The notes: generated from the letters alone by a model not told the origin. A stretch of 64,000 nucleotides of DNA from Entonaema liquescens (GCA_902805475.1 CADCSX010000003.1:2046001-2110000), one strand, 5' to 3'. Shown: positions 11,216-25,200, counted from the stretch's first letter. Made by a program: numbers and translations.

Positions 11216-13838
11216 GATTACTTCTTGAAAATTATTCAGACTAAACTCCTATTAAGTTGCGCGATTTCGAATGTAGAACTGTTTGATTATTTTCGTGGTA
11301 TCGTTAAAACGAGTGCCCGCTAAAAGAGTGAAGCGGTGGGTTGGGATACGCAGAAAGGACGAAAGCTTGAGAGATGCTTCCACGTCACGGCATCGACATC
11401 AATAGGGTCGTTTCGTGAGGAAGGAAAAGAGAAAAGGAGGGTATCATGGGAACGGCAGATCTCTTGTACTTTTATTAGGGCACCATTGCGTCCCGGCGCT
11501 GCCCAGCCAGCGCCAATTTTACCTGATGGTTGTTTTTTGGCAATGGGGCAAATGGGGTGGCAGCATTGGTCCCCGCTGATCCTGGGCCCCCTTGCTCTTC
11601 ATCCTCTGCATCTCTGCGAATGGGTGCTTGTGATGGATGGATCCCTACAAGGGTCGCCTGTTCGAACGTGGCCCAGTTTCTGGTCGATTTACAAGGGAGA
11701 CAAGCTAACTAAACGGCTGTCGGAATCCTCCACGGACGAATAGCAAGCCAGCATGTCTTTACCTTCAGTGCATAAAAGTAGGTCCATAGTGGTCAAACTC
11801 CGAGATCCTAACAAAAAAGTAACATCCAGCTTGGGTCCAAGATGAGATGTACAAAAGCGTGAGTGCTAGCCTGGGTTGAGGAAGATTCGTCGAAAGAAAG
11901 GTGAATAAAGGGGGTTAGATTAGTTGGAAGCTTACCCCAATTAGGAGAATATCCATTGACTATTCTACTTACAACCAATCAGATACGTCCTTGGCCTGTA
12001 AAATCGACCCTTCCTGGAAGGCAACCCTTTTCTTTCTGTGGAGACTTGCGGTCTTTCCATTGTCGTCCTGGGAAATTACCCGACCAAGAAGCGAAATTAC
12101 ATATCGGCCCTGACTAAACCTGTTTGGTCTTAGAGCTGGCCTAGAGCTGCAGCGTACCTGCAGGACTAGGCTTATCTCGGCTTACATACTATGTACATAG
12201 GTCAAGTATCCTCGTATGCATTTATTATTACTGTTATTATTAGGGCTTCAATGGGTTTAATGGAGGGGACTTCAAGCGCATCAGCAACTAAGAGTCTAAG
12301 ACAAACAGAGAGAATTGGCAAAATTGAGAAGGCAACTCCTTTTTCGTTCGGGAGTTCATCACCGCTCGATTGGCTCGTATGTATCCTCTCCCCTGCTTTT
12401 GCCTACTTTTGCCTACTTTCAATCCCATTTCGATAACCCACGTCATTGCGATTCGAAGGATTATTAACAATTGGTGCTAATTAATCCTCCTTCCTGCTGC
12501 GTTAATAGGGTGCTAGATTAGAGCTAGGTTTAAGCTGAGAGTTAGTGGATGGTTTGCATATTAACAGCCGTGTGATCTTAGATGCCCTGATGCTTGGATA
12601 AGTTTGCTCTTCCTAAATCGTTGATCAGATCGTCCTTCCTGTTCGGCAATCCACACTTCCTTACGCCGAACGGCTAGACTCTCCAGATATTAAAAAAACG
12701 AACTAGCTTCCCCAGGATTCTGACCGACATACATAGAGTAATAGTAGTGTACAATGAAATCGATTATCAATTAGTACTGTCTATCAATGAGATGAATATG
12801 ACATGGATATGGTAATTATCCACAGTCCACCTGGGTTTTCTAGGCTTTCTAGGCACTTATTAGAGGCTCTAGTTCCCTTCTCCTATTTTTACACAGCCAG
12901 ATAGCGGTCATTAATTCTATTCTACGTAAGGCTTTACCATAGCTTTGATGGCGCCCGAATCTTTGAGCCTTGAATATGACCCCTTAATAGAGCGGATGTT
13001 AGTTGGGCTGTGGACCCGAGGACCCGAACAAGATTAATAACAGGTTAATAGATTCTTGTATTCTGAAACCTAGAGTCTAGATAGCCTATTTTCAGGGTCG
13101 ACGTCAAATTTGGGCCCTGGCCGCATACTACGTAGTACTGTACGCACCGGGGACTTTGCATAGTAATCATGGGAAATGGATTGACCGCCGGCGTTGTACA
13201 CGTGGTTGGGTGTTGTTGTTGGTTGTTCGACAGGCATTAGATTTGTTGGCTGTGTTGCCAGCGTCAGCTATCCAAGCTGCCAAGTTCTGTTTTCCTTGCT
13301 TGGGACTTACATAACAGATACACACAGAGAATGCGGCATGCTGAAAGTAGCCTATGCTGAAATATAATAGGCAATAATCTTCATTGCCCTTCCATCGAAG
13401 GTTGGGATCACGGAAATCCTCCACGGCCCCATTATTCAAGCTTTTAAATAATACGTTATTTCAGGCATATCAAATGTCAATCCTATTATTTCTATTTAGA
13501 GCCTCAAGGCGCCATGTCCGACGCACTGTCGTGAGAAGATAGACATCTTATGTTGCCTCTTTCTATTGACCGATTTAATAGTACAGATATCCGACCCAAC
13601 CTTTTAACCCATATCCACAAAGAAACTTCGTGAAGATTCTCCATGTTGTCGAGCGTGGACATAGCTACTCCTGAGAGCTGATCCAAGCGTGTTCCCATAA
13701 CATGTTCCAGATCCCAAAATCCATCATTCTTGCAATCGCACTCCATCGCAATATGTGAGGGCCCGGCCAGGCTCTCCAATTATCTCACACCAGAGTACTT
13801 CGCGATGGAATGGCGACTACTCATCGACAAAGAACACT
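11216..13838. other. Long upstream region of btgE-like gene, no gene seen
   Basis: About 2.6 kb between the btgE-like start and the 3' end of the GPI-protein gene. Open frames here (for example 11336-11743 and 13504-13779) have no recognisable domains and look like chance. Presumed promoter of the glucanase plus the 3' region of the next gene. Confidence 0.55.
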
Positions 13839-14301
13839 TTACAGCAGCATTGAAGCAGCGAGCGTTATGGAGATAGTGAACAGACCAATCTAAGTCAGAG
13901 GTTAACTACGAGCCAAGAACATCACCAGAAGCACTTACCGAAACGCTGTTCGCAACTCCGGCGCCTGGTACGGGAATTTGTCCACCGCTAGTAGTGTTCG
14001 GCATCGCTCCGCCAGTACCCATCGGCATCCCAGTAGTCGTCCATGTCCCATTGGTCATGACAGAACTAGACGTGGATGGTTCTGTTGGTACAGAGTCTGT
14101 CCAACTGCTGCTAACTGGAGCCGTCGTATACGAGCCTGATAAGCCAGTGGAGGAGCCAACTGATTGTGAGATTGAACTCATATCACTCATAAGAGAGGCA
14201 GTGCTTGAAATGCCCGACATGGACGACATATGGTCCATGCTAGACATCTGTGCTGAGGCACCGATGGCCAGTGTCAAAATTGTGAAGGTTTTGGCGGCCA
14301 T
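13839..14301 (-). CDS. Small secreted GPI-anchored Ser/Thr/Met-rich protein
   Basis: Two exons: 13939-14301 and 13839-13889, joined over a 49-bp intron (GTAAGT..CTTAG). Spliced product 137 residues. A signal peptide spans about residues 1-17 (TFTILTLAIGASA). The middle is low-complexity Ser/Thr/Met/Gly, with sequons NGT and NTT. After splicing the C-terminus becomes IGLFTISITLAASMLL, a hydrophobic tail ending the protein, preceded by small residues (GAGVANSVS): a classic GPI-attachment signal. Unspliced, the frame ends after ten other residues without a hydrophobic tail. I do not recognise a named family; it resembles many fungal GPI wall proteins. The second exon is inferred from splice sites and tail chemistry. 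Confidence 0.72.
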
Positions 14302-15028
14302 ATTTTTGCGTAAACCTAGTAAAGTATTCCAAAGTGAAATATGAGCGTGGTGAAATGAATTAATAGTTGGAAGGTCTTAATAGTTGCGAAAACAAGGAGC
14401 TAAGTAGAAGCTTGTATCCGCGGCGCACAAAGACTATAATAATCTTTGAGAAAATGACATAACTAGTTTACTTACACTTGACGAATAGAGGCAGGTTCGA
14501 AAGGGGTTCTTTCATTACTATTCGCCGCGGAGATGTACTTGACGTATCTGAAAGGCATGCGATAGAGGCATCTCATAGAGTTCTTACAGTATAGTCATTT
14601 GAAAACAGAACTGACGTAATTAAAATCATGATTAACTATTGCCCATAAGATTATAGTAAATAGTTCGCTTTTTTTTTTCTCTCTCTCTTTTCGCATTGTA
14701 TCTCTTGTCAACCCTCGGGATGCTGTATATAGATGTATATTATGTACTCCTTATAATAGTTGCATTTCATTGTATTAGCTGACTCATATTTTTTTTAAAC
14801 TCTATAGGTACCTATTCTGTATATTAAGTATACTGTATCGGATCAGTGACGGACCGTTGCCACCTGTTATTGAGGCAAGTGCAGCTGCTAGTGGCGCGAG
14901 ATGCGACCCACTCACACTCACTTTACTGTTAAAACTTTCAACAACAAATTTTGCCACGATGAGAACAAACAGGACAACGGGAAGCCCATCTTCAATGAAA
15001 GTTCTTCTTTCATTTACCACACGTGGAT
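14302..15028. other. Divergent promoter region, GPI-protein and cyt-4 genes
   Basis: Shared 5' region of about 730 bp. It contains a T9 plus CT-rich tract near 14670-14690 and the palindrome ATAGGTACCTAT at 14804-14815, about 215 bp upstream of the cyt-4 start. Confidence 0.55.
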
Positions 15029-18000
15029 ACAATGTTACGAGCTTCGAGTAAATCTTATGTATGCTGGAGATGTACCTTTCAAAGGGTCACATCACCTGTA
15101 ACTTCAAAGTCAGATGTGAATTTCTTGCCAAGATCTAACCAACCCCTATGGAGAAGAGTATGTGATAATATGCTTTTATTCTATGCCCTTCCTCAACAGC
15201 GGTAGTTCTAATATATCTCTACAGACTCTAGCTACCGTGCATCATCAGAGTTCAGGTGGGAATGACCCACTTGCACAGTTGCACGCCCGGAAAGCAAAGG
15301 ATGAAAAAAACGAAAATGTCGAAAATGACGAAGGGGGGGGAAAGAAGGTCAACATCCGGGAACGCTTAAGGATATGGAGCGAACAAAACCAAGATGAAGT
15401 GAAAACTATCTTAGCTGATTATGCAGATACTGGCGAGTTGTCCAACAGCTTTACTCGACCACAGAATGTATCCATGGGTACTTTCGAAGTAACCGCACCA
15501 CTATTCGATGGAGATGAGCTCGGCGACCTGCGTTCTGACGATGCCAGCCTAAAACCTGGAGACATGGTTGAGATAGGGTATGGTATCATTTATTTTGTTT
15601 GTCGTATCTGAACTAACCACGCCCCCGTAGTTCCGAAGGGTCGAGAAGGCCTATGATGGCGGTTTGCTTGGGTCGTTACAACGGGTTTGAGCACTATTAC
15701 ACAAGCAGCGGTAAATGGTTCGTTGGCGTAGGTGTTAGGTCGCTTTTTGTTGTTCGCGGATTTGCCGAGCCCGCCGAGCTCGAGCCTGTTCTCAAAGAAC
15801 TGCCGTCTACTGCAGTACCGTTAGAAGCATTGAACGCTCTTCAGGACCTTGGCCATGGTCCCTCTAGAGCTGCAGGGGCAAAGCTGCTACGCAAGATGTT
15901 ACTCTTTGCTCAAGATTCGGAGGCAATCTATCAAGAAAATGCCGCTACACTGGACGCATCTAGCACTTTTATCGGCCACCCAACCCAACATCGATATCTG
16001 ACTTTACACGAGATCACTGAATTACTACTTCCTGAATCCTATCAAAAAGGCGGAAAGTTTGAATCCACAGCCTTATATGCTGTTCACAGAGCTATCTTAC
16101 AAGACGAGGTTTTTTTTCGGCCCCTCCGGCAAACTGGTCATAGGAGATCGTATCTTTTTGAGGTCAGCCCGCTATCCGAAGTTCAAATCGTCCAGAAAGT
16201 AGAGAGTTACGTCCGAGATTTTGTAGAAAAAGATTTGGGTTTGCTCAAGGATAATGAAAATGGCCAATCTCCAGTACATGGCTTCATAAAGAACGCTCGC
16301 AAACTGATTGACCAAAGCCGAAAAGCCCGACAGTGGACAGACACCGGTATTATTGGACCGTTAAAAGCAAAAGGGTTGTCATCAGAAGCGTCGGCGCAAA
16401 AAGCCCACCAGTGGTCGCCGACGGATCTAGAAATTTTGAAATTCATGGAGTTGTGGTCTAGCTACCAGAAATTTCCAAATTACTCGCGGCTTCAATGCTT
16501 TGGGTCTAGTCTCTTACGAGCCCTCGACAGGTATGAAAACGCTAGAGGCTATTCGGCATCAACAGGCTGGAGTTTTCTACAAGAAGTTGGCTGGATACCA
16601 TCCTGGGAAATTCCTGCCCGATATAGCATACGCTTCCCAGAGGTTGGAATTAAACGAGGAGGAGGCTACATTCGACCTGAGTTAGGCGACCCTATCCGCC
16701 AACTTAAAAGAGATACGTTGGCTCCTATAAGGAAAACATGGAATCTCACTGCCTTCTGCATTGACTCTGAAGCTACTATGGATATCGATGATGCTGTCTC
16801 GCTCGAGAAGACCCCTGATCCTGACAAGTTCTGGATTCACGTTCACATAGCGGACCCGGCTTCTTCAATTCAGCCTAAGACGCCGTTGGCTCGATATGCT
16901 GAGCTAATCCCAGAAACGATATATTTACCTGGTCACTTCGAGCGTATGTTACCTCAAAATGTCGGCCCGGACATATTTTCCCTGGCTCCGAATAAACGCT
17001 GCTTGACGTTTAGTGCGTTGGTACAAAGAGACGGGACTGTCTTGGAGGATAAGATTACCCCTGGAATTCTAGGGGGGGATGTCCTGCACATGACCGACAA
17101 GGATGTTGCTTCAGCGGTTGGGGATCATCGGGAGTATCCCACTGTCGTACATGACGAGGTAAACATTGGCCCTATTCCGGAGGCCAAGTCGCCATCGAGA
17201 CAGATGACTCGACCTCATCTTTTGAGCGAGAGCCAAAAGAGCGAGCTGGCGCTACTCTCGGAACTGGGAAAGGCTATCCATGCTCACAGACTTGAGAAAG
17301 GAGCCATCCCCTTCTTCTACCCTCGCCCCCAAGCAATGGTATACTTTGATCACCTTCAATTGCAAGATATTGACAATTTCACATCTTTGATGGGAGACCC
17401 TGCAATCAGTATTGGGTACTCGGGACAGCCCGCAACCGACTTGGTCGAGAATGCCATGCGTCTGGCTGGTGAGGTCGCCGCCCGATGGTGCCATGACCGT
17501 GGCATTCCGATCCCATACCGTACGCAGCCCCACGCCGCGCAAAATCTCGACCAACTCCAGAAGTACGCCCGTGACGTCGTCTACCCTTTGCTCAAAGCAG
17601 GTATCAAACCCGACGATAATCAGTGGCGCCACCTCTGGTCTCTCACCGGCAGCGACGAGCTCACCACAACCGCTGGCCCGTATTTCAGTCTCGGAGCCGA
17701 CATGTACACCAAGGCGACATCCCGCTCCGTCGGTTCCCAGACTTGATCGTCCACTGGCAGATCGAAGCCGCCCTTATGATGGAGCACAAATCCGGCGCCT
17801 CCCTGGTCGGTAGCAAGGACGATTCGTTCCTGCCCTTTACTCGCTCACAGCTCGACCGCATGCTCCCCATGATCCGACTGCGCGAAAAGCAGGCGCGCGC
17901 CCTGATCCGCGGCGACGGCGCCGACCAGTGGATCCTGCAGGCGATGGTGCGCGCGTGGCGCTTCGGCGAGGCCAAGCTCCCAGAGTCCTTCCGGTTCACG

Positions 18001-18255
18001 ATCATGCATGTAAACGGCCGCCGGTCCGTCCGGGGCCGTCTGGATTGGTTCGAGCGGGTTGCCGTCATGCGCGCCGAAACCTTGAACGACGTCGTCCGGA
18101 TGACCGACGTGCGTGTCGGCGACGTGTACGAGGTTAAGCTGCAGAACATCAACGTCCATGCGAATATGGTCTACGTCGAGCCGCTTCGGATCCTGGAGAA
18201 GAAACCCGAGGAGATTATTGTCCCGGAGGGGATAAGGCTAAGGTTGTGCAGTTAA
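15029..18255 (+). CDS. cyt-4: Mitochondrial RNase II-family exoribonuclease (CYT-4/Dss1), frameshifted
   Basis: Three exons: 15029-15157, 15225-15577 and 15631-18255; introns of 67 and 53 bp. The N-terminus (MLRASSKSYVCWRC, basic) looks like a mitochondrial presequence. The RNB catalytic motif DSEATMDIDDA lies near residue 538 with the four metal-binding Asp spaced as in RNase II. The middle and C-terminal parts match fungal CYT-4/Dss1, the mitochondrial 3'-5' exoribonuclease that processes and degrades mitochondrial RNA. The frame breaks at 17721-17723: the residues TKATS and PLRRFPDLIVHWQ lie in adjacent frames, and restoring one C (CCC to CCCC) joins them into 1035 residues ending at 18253-18255. 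Without it the protein stops at 17746, losing an essential C-terminal third of the RNB region and tail. Likely sequencing error. Confidence 0.87.
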
Positions 18256-19546
18256 TAGTGTGATGGATGTATAAAGAGAGAAATGGGCACGTCTGGCTAT
18301 GAGATGAGATGACACGTGCTATGTAGAATATGATGTATATGTACATAAAAACGACTCCATTATACCATATGCTTTTTCTGAGTAGTAATTTTGCTATTAT
18401 TACGATCGTGTCTTATTTGTGTATATATTTGAAGTAGACTTTTCTCAGGCTATACAAGGTGAGTGTAGGGAGTTACGCTTAGTATTGACATAGTCATACA
18501 TACTTAAACTAGTTGTCTCTTGGAATTCCTTTTACATACGTTGGTTAGAGTGTACATGGTCATCTCCACTAGCTTATCCAAAATCTCAAGGGATATGAGC
18601 TCAATAAAAGAGGATAAAAACTCAAGGCCATCAGGTTGTTAAGCTTAGGAGTAGGCATTGTTATATTGAGCTGTTAGGAGCATAAGAACTAATCAACCAG
18701 CGCAAGCACGACTTCACTCATAGTAAACACCAATTTTTACGACCAAATCTCAGGGACTTTGTATTTTATCGTGATCGTGAAACCCGGTAGGCTGGCTTAT
18801 TGCCCCTACTACTTATTGCTTTGGGTAAATCTACCTGTAAGCCGCCCGACCGGCTCTGTTACAACCAAAGTATACATTCCCAAGCCTAGAACCACGAGAC
18901 GCCGATTGATACACCCATATGTGCGTGTTCTGAGAATAATAGTCGGGATAGACGACAAAGCCGCCTAGAGACATTATATAGCACATGAGAGCATTCCGTC
19001 CTTCCGGCGTGACAACACCTAGGGGCCAATAGATGATCCTCGCAGCCGCCTGTCCTTGGAAATGGGCGCGCCCTCGAAACGCACTTCGGTGATATTGCTT
19101 TTTTTTCCTTCTATAAGTTGACCCTTCCGTACTTCAACCCACCAATGATATAATTCCCATGATGAATCAGTACATAGAACGCCTCATTAGATCGCCGGTA
19201 GAAAACCCTCCCGCGGTATTTCCGTGATTCCGTTCCGTGTAATTGTCCTCCCCACTCCAGTTCCAAAGACCCGAGTTCTCTGATATGAAAGTGATTTTGC
19301 TTTTTTTTGAAAGGAAAAAATTATTAGCGTGTTGGCCAATCTGCCAGATACCAGATACCATGCGGCCATATGATCCCGATGCGTTGGCAAGCCGACGTCG
19401 TATCATGCCCGCCAGAATGTGGTTTTAGGGAATACTGCTCCAAGAACCGTACCGAATAGCGCCCTTATCTACCGGTGATAGGTCACGGCTTCCCCACCCG
19501 TATATTATACCCTATGCTGCTTCGACGGCAAACCGATCCGACCTTA
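18256..19546. other. Convergent intergenic region after cyt-4
   Basis: About 1.3 kb between two 3' ends. Contains T-runs near 19099 and 19301. No gene or RNA recognised. Confidence 0.55.
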
Positions 19547-21353
19547 TCACCTTCTCCAACCAACATTCCATATGACGTGGGCAATGTCCCGAGCAGTGTT
19601 GACCGTATCTATTACCCGACCAATAATTCCATCGTTGGGTTGAACATCGCCTTCCTCGAACGGCATAAACATGCCACTCTCTGTCCGACGCATGCCTGTT
19701 GGTTCATTGATGTGGTTATTCGAGGATGAGGAACGTAGGGGGCTTTGTTTAAAGGGTGACGTTGCGTCCACCGGGCTAGATACTGGGGTTGAGCTGGTCT
19801 CCTCGTCTAATTCTTCATCGTCACCTACAAGAAATGGGCCTGATGCCTTAGAAGGCCTTAACGTCTCCTGCGAAGGGGACGGCGACAGGATAGGACTCCT
19901 TAAATTGCCCGTACTGTGTTTCATTGCAGTATCGGGGTTTGGCGAGTCTTCTCTATATTTTAGAGTCGTCGAAGGTAGCATTGCAATGGTCTTGCTCTCG
20001 GTAGGCGTGTTTACCGGGGACCTCTTTCGTGGAAGGATGGGTTTCTTTGAAGTCTTGGTTCTCTTCATCATGATCGCACCATCATCGGAGTCGCTGTCAT
20101 CGTCATATGCCCAACGGCAATGATCTAATTCGTCCTCATCTTCATCTTCTCCCTTGACATCAACCGCGATACACTGCTGGACCTGCTCGTCAAAGTGAAT
20201 ATGCTTTCGTTCGGAGGAGGGTGAGACAATGCCAGATGACGCTGTCGATGCTAGTATACTCGTATTCTCACGAGTTTTCCTCTTGGACGAGAAGGGAAAT
20301 GTGACATAATCTGTGGTAGCACGGAGTAATATGGGTCGGCCAATGCGGACGGCGCCGTCTTTCTGCTGAGCCTGAACTGCAGCCGTAGCTTGCTTTAAGA
20401 GAGAGGAGGAGGAGAGGGACCTCTGAAGCATGACCTCTGACATACTCCTCTTTTTAAGGATAGGCTTCTTATTAACGAACGAGTCACATCTCGATAATCT
20501 AGACCCCTCTTGTTCGGCATCGTTGGAAAACAACTCCCCACGGCGAGTCTGTAAAGGTCCATAGAGCCAGGTCACGTCACAATCCTTAAGCCTATGAAAT
20601 GGGTCAGATACTGAAATAGAAGGCATAAATAGTGACGTACCAATTTAGGGTCTCCGGCGTCACCGTTTTTAACTTGTACTTAGCTTTCATCCAAGTCCTC
20701 CAGGACGCATTCTCAAGTCGTGGTCCGTTGCTATACTCGGATTTCTTGGCCACAATATACCTCCAGGACGACCAAATGTCTTCTTCCCTCCAGTCGTGAG
20801 AAAGGTAATCAACATGCTGGGTAGGATGATGCTCAACGGCCGTATCGTCTTCTGCACGCTCCAGGGAATCCGGTGATTCCGGGCGTGAGGTTGCCGCTGA
20901 CGTATCAGGGTCGGTTGGGGATACAGTATATGAATCTCCTGTTCGAGGACTCGGAGGTGGCTCCAAGTCCTCAAGCGGGCCAAAATACGGGTTGTGGCCG
21001 AGTCCGGGTACGAAGAGGTGATCATCAGGCTGGATGTGGATATCTTCTTCGCATTGTCCGTCGAGAGACAAGTTAGTAGCGGGCGTAGAAGAATAGGATA
21101 GGTCGGAAGATTCGGGTTGAAGAGTGCGAGGAGAAGATGGAGCGGAGGACGGGCTGGAATTGGGTACTATACGAGGGTGATGGTGGTAGGCCTCGTGGTA
21201 GGATTCGTGAAACGCGTCGCTTATTTTGGACGTAGAAGCCGAGGCATGAAAGCTCTGCGCTGGGCTCGACATGAATCTAGATTGAGAATGAGATCTCCTC
21301 AAGGATGAGGTGGAAAAGAGGACGTTATCCTCTGAAGAAAGAACTACGGCCAT
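19547..21353 (-). CDS. REG1: Reg1-like protein phosphatase 1 regulatory subunit
   Basis: Two exons: 20641-21353 and 19547-20591, joined over a 49-bp intron (GTACGT..CATAG) that restores the conserved LNWLKDCDVTWLYGPLQ. Product 585 residues. The conserved fungal PF08550-type block (EEDIWSSWRYIVAKK to CDVTWLYGP) spans about 190-255. KKPILKKRSMSEVML follows, then KHIHFDEQVQQCIAVD at about 367-382, containing an RVxF-type PP1-docking motif (IHF), as in yeast Reg1. The rest is Ser/Pro-rich and disordered. Reg1 targets the PP1 catalytic subunit to Snf1 in glucose repression; in this fungus that role is inferred. An in-frame ATG ten codons upstream (21383) is an alternative start; MAVVLSSEDN looks the better one. 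Confidence 0.87.
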
Positions 21354-22232
21354 GTCGAGATAATGATCCGTCCCCTTCCACAAAGAAAAAAGAAACCCAA
21401 ATCCTCCCGACGTTTATATCTCTGATATAGGATCGGTAGTAGCCTTCATGGGCACGATATTATCGTCTACGATGGGACGACTAGAAATCCGGTTGAAGAT
21501 AGTGACGGCTCAAGAAACGAAAAGTTCCTGAATGGCTCCCAATCGTTCTCGTCTGTACTGGGGTATTTCCGGATGACGTGACAAAGTCCAAGAAGAGGTA
21601 GTGCGCAGGCGGAGTGTAGCGGATATTTGAGGTCAATTTCTATATGCGAGATGAAGAGGATTCGAAATTGATCGGATAAGGTGATGCGGATGTAATCGGC
21701 GACGTCGAGAAACAAAACGAGACTCGCACAAAGAGGATCGGATTCGTAAATTCGAACCGTGGTGTGGGTAGAGAGAAGGATGATTGAATTTGCATAGATA
21801 AGAGGCTTAAGAGGCTTGGGATCGAAAACAATCCGCGGCAAAATGTTTGGTACAGTAAGTTGTCCTAGACTGGTACAAGTACAAGAAGGGTGGAAATTCC
21901 GGGAGATCGGAAGCTTGCAAGGATGTGAAGGAGGATTGAGGGGTTGATACTTGACAGGGCCAGCCAGTCACAGAGCGAGGCTGATGGTGAGTGGCATGGA
22001 TGACTCGACGTGGGTTAGACGGAGACACTAAAAAAGAGAGAAAAGTATGGACTTATGGGACGGTATGGAGTGAATGGAGGGGGAGGGAAAGAGAAGGGAG
22101 AATGGAGAAGGGAGGAAACTCTTGTAACGGGTATGTAATAATAAGATAGAATTGGTGGAGAGAGAGACAGAGAGAGAAAATCGGAATGGGGTTCTTTTAC
22201 TGTAAAAACAATAAGTACCTAAATGTAAAGGT

Positions 22233-22242
22233 TACCTAGGTA
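22233..22242. repeat. Palindrome TACCTAGGTA
   Basis: Perfect 10-bp palindrome in non-coding DNA; a second copy lies at 22429-22438 and its rotated form TAGGTACCTA at 22641-22650. Part of a dispersed set described in the findings. Confidence 0.85.
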
Positions 22243-25200
22243 GTCCACTATACCTAATTGTAATAAGACACCAGGTGCTGGCTGCTGCTTCTGTAGGTAC
22301 GCCGTAACGTAATAAATGTAAGGTGCGATGTTGAAGTAACCTACTTACCATAGATTAGTCCCATACATCTTTAGTGCCTCTTCCAATTTGCGGTATACAT
22401 GTAGTATTGCATTTAGTACATAACTACGTACCTAGGTAGGCACTTAAAAAGCAATTTACAAGCACTTATAAGCAACATCCTTAAGCGATATTGAAGGCAG
22501 CCTTAGGTTACTCAAGCTAGGTATCTTCTTACATATACATAACAGGCGAGCACGTAAAATATATCGCTATTTTGCGAAATTGGAACTCTCTATTGCGTCT
22601 AGCCCTGCCAAGTGCGTTTGAGCTTTGCCGGAACGTACATTAGGTACCTAGCCCGTAACTAAACCTGGGCATGTAGCGAGGTGCGTGGCATGGATGGCAG
22701 ATGCAGGGCGAGCCGGGGTTTTCCCTGAGTGTTTCTGGCGCAGCACACTTGCGTATGAACTACTACTACTACCTATGTACGAGAGCTGATAACATCAACT
22801 CTTTAGGTCCACCAATCCACTAATCCACTAAAATGCCAAAAGACCTACATGCTGATAGGTACTATATCGTATGCGCCGGAACTAGAATAGAAGAAGTGGA
22901 GTTGCCAGGAATGCGAACAAGATAACTTTCCATGGACGCAACCCTGAAAAAAGAAAAAAGAAAAAAAAAAGTGCTGCATTAACGGCCGTGACTAACGGAA
23001 GTACCCCAGAGCAGGCCAGAACTGAACCGGATCGCATAGGTTTGAGTTAGTGGATGGAGTACCCTAGATAGCGCGGTTGCTCGTCTGCACGTACATACGC
23101 TACATACACCTAGACTTATATACTTTTATAGGTATAAGTTATATGTGCCTGCCTACCTACATATTTGCCTCCATACATGTAGGTATGTATGTACAGTACT
23201 ACTAGACGCATGCAAAGCCTACATGGTACATATTACTTTTAGGCATGTTCTAATGTACGAGCGACGCCGCGAGTTAATACCTCTTTCGCAATGCAGTGCA
23301 ACATGTAAGGAAGTGGGTTTCTAGTACCAATACTATTTTGCCTCCCATGAGCGGTCAGACTCTTCCGCGCTGTCTTGTGGTTTCATAAAACACATCGCTA
23401 AGCTCGTCGAAGAATGAACAGCCGCGCCGTAGGGGCGTAGGAGAAAAAACCACCGAGTTCGAAAAATAAATACCAAATCAGAATTGGCGAAAGTGTGGGT
23501 TCTGGAACTTGCATGGGGGTGTTCGAAAAAAAAAATTAAGAAAAATCTAGAGTGTCTCACTTTTACACTTTCACCAGGAGCAAAGAGAGAAGAAAAAAAA
23601 ATTTCGGGGTGGAACGCAGGCTAGACCAAGAAAGCGCGTAAATCAATTCATCTCTAACTTAATAACGCCGACTTCTTTTTCCAGCTTCTATCCCTCTCTT
23701 CGGGTGATTAAGGAACTAATGAGGAAAGAAAAAAAAAAAAAAAACTACCCGACGCGAACGGACGCATACGCAAGATTCCATCGTCGCCAAGTACTACAAC
23801 ATTCCAATCACTCGGCGAATTTATTTTTTACTTAATCATTCTATTCAATCACATAATTTATTATTTAAATGTTGCTTTATTATTATCTACGAAGTACAGT
23901 ACAAATCTTACGTGACATCGAAGCTTCTAAATACTTGGGTAGTAGACAAAGACTACTACCGAAATTCCAGAGGCTAGATTTGCAAGCTGCATGGAACAAG
24001 AGAAGATCGACAACCGTTTAGTTCCTTGATAGGTGTGTAGGTTTCTCTTCCCCGGACGGCCAGACGGGCTAGAAAAGCCTATTTCTTCCACGTTGCAGGG
24101 ATTGATTCGAGAAGAGGCCGCAGAAAAGAGAGAAAAGGGGATTGGCGTAGACGTCAAACATTATTGATAACCGACTTTTACATAGTAATACCTATGTTAT
24201 CGAGATCTACTTTCTTTGTGTGTTTAACTAGGAGGTCAAGTAAGATAAGACTATTATATCACAATGAAACTCATACATGAGCCTAAGATGTCATGGCTTT
24301 TTCTTACAAAGTTAATACGTTCCTGATATATAAGACTGCGTAATACTGCATTCGTAATTCCATTCGACCTCCTTCATAGGGGAGAGTATATCTTTTTTTA
24401 ATAATCATTTGTTCATCAATGCCACCTAAGCCCGTCATGTGCACAGGATAAAGCCAAGCCTCATGAAATAGATGGCTTTTTTTTTACGACATACATAAGT
24501 CGTAGATTGTGGCTTCGGTGACATCTCTTGGCTAAAACATTTTACCCACACAACTATAGAGACTACAGGTCTACAGGTCTACAGATTACCTCACGCAAGC
24601 TGATCGCTTAAACTAGCCTTAGAGGCGATCACCGACCGCTCGTCACGCTATTTACAAAAGTATCTACATAAGAGGAGTACTAATCTAGATTTCTCCCCTT
24701 TTCCCCGTCCTCAGACGCCATGCCATGTCTTACCATATCGTGGGGTCCCGTCCCTTTTTATTATGTTTTCCTTCGTCTTTGTGGGTGGTAGTAGTGTATG
24801 TATGTAAGTTAAATGCTAGTTATGTAAGTAGATGAATAGAAACCCAAATACAACCATCAACACCACCCTTTCATACATGAAGCATGGCATGTTCGTGTTT
24901 CCATACCTTTTTTTTTTTTTTTCATATGTAGTACTTTATTAGTATCATTACCTACATTACAGCACAACATAGCCGTTCTTGTACTACTAATACGTACATA
25001 ATAGAAAACTCCATGTTTGTATTACGATGTCCCCAATCTCCACCCCCGCCGCGCTTCCGTGTGACGTACCTCCACGACGTGTGAGAAACCCCCGGTGGCT
25101 TTGATGGCTTGAGGAGGCTACTAACTAATTCGATAAACCCTGTTTTTCGATCATCACTCTCAACAACGGGTAACTGGTCCCGAAGAGCCCCTTTACGTTA

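Noticed and set aside
11336..11743. Open frame of 135 codons on the plus strand
   Set aside because: Low-quality composition, no domain, lies in the btgE-like promoter; looks like chance.
13504..13779. Open frame of 91 codons downstream of the GPI-protein gene
   Set aside because: No recognisable motif and probably in the 3' untranslated region.
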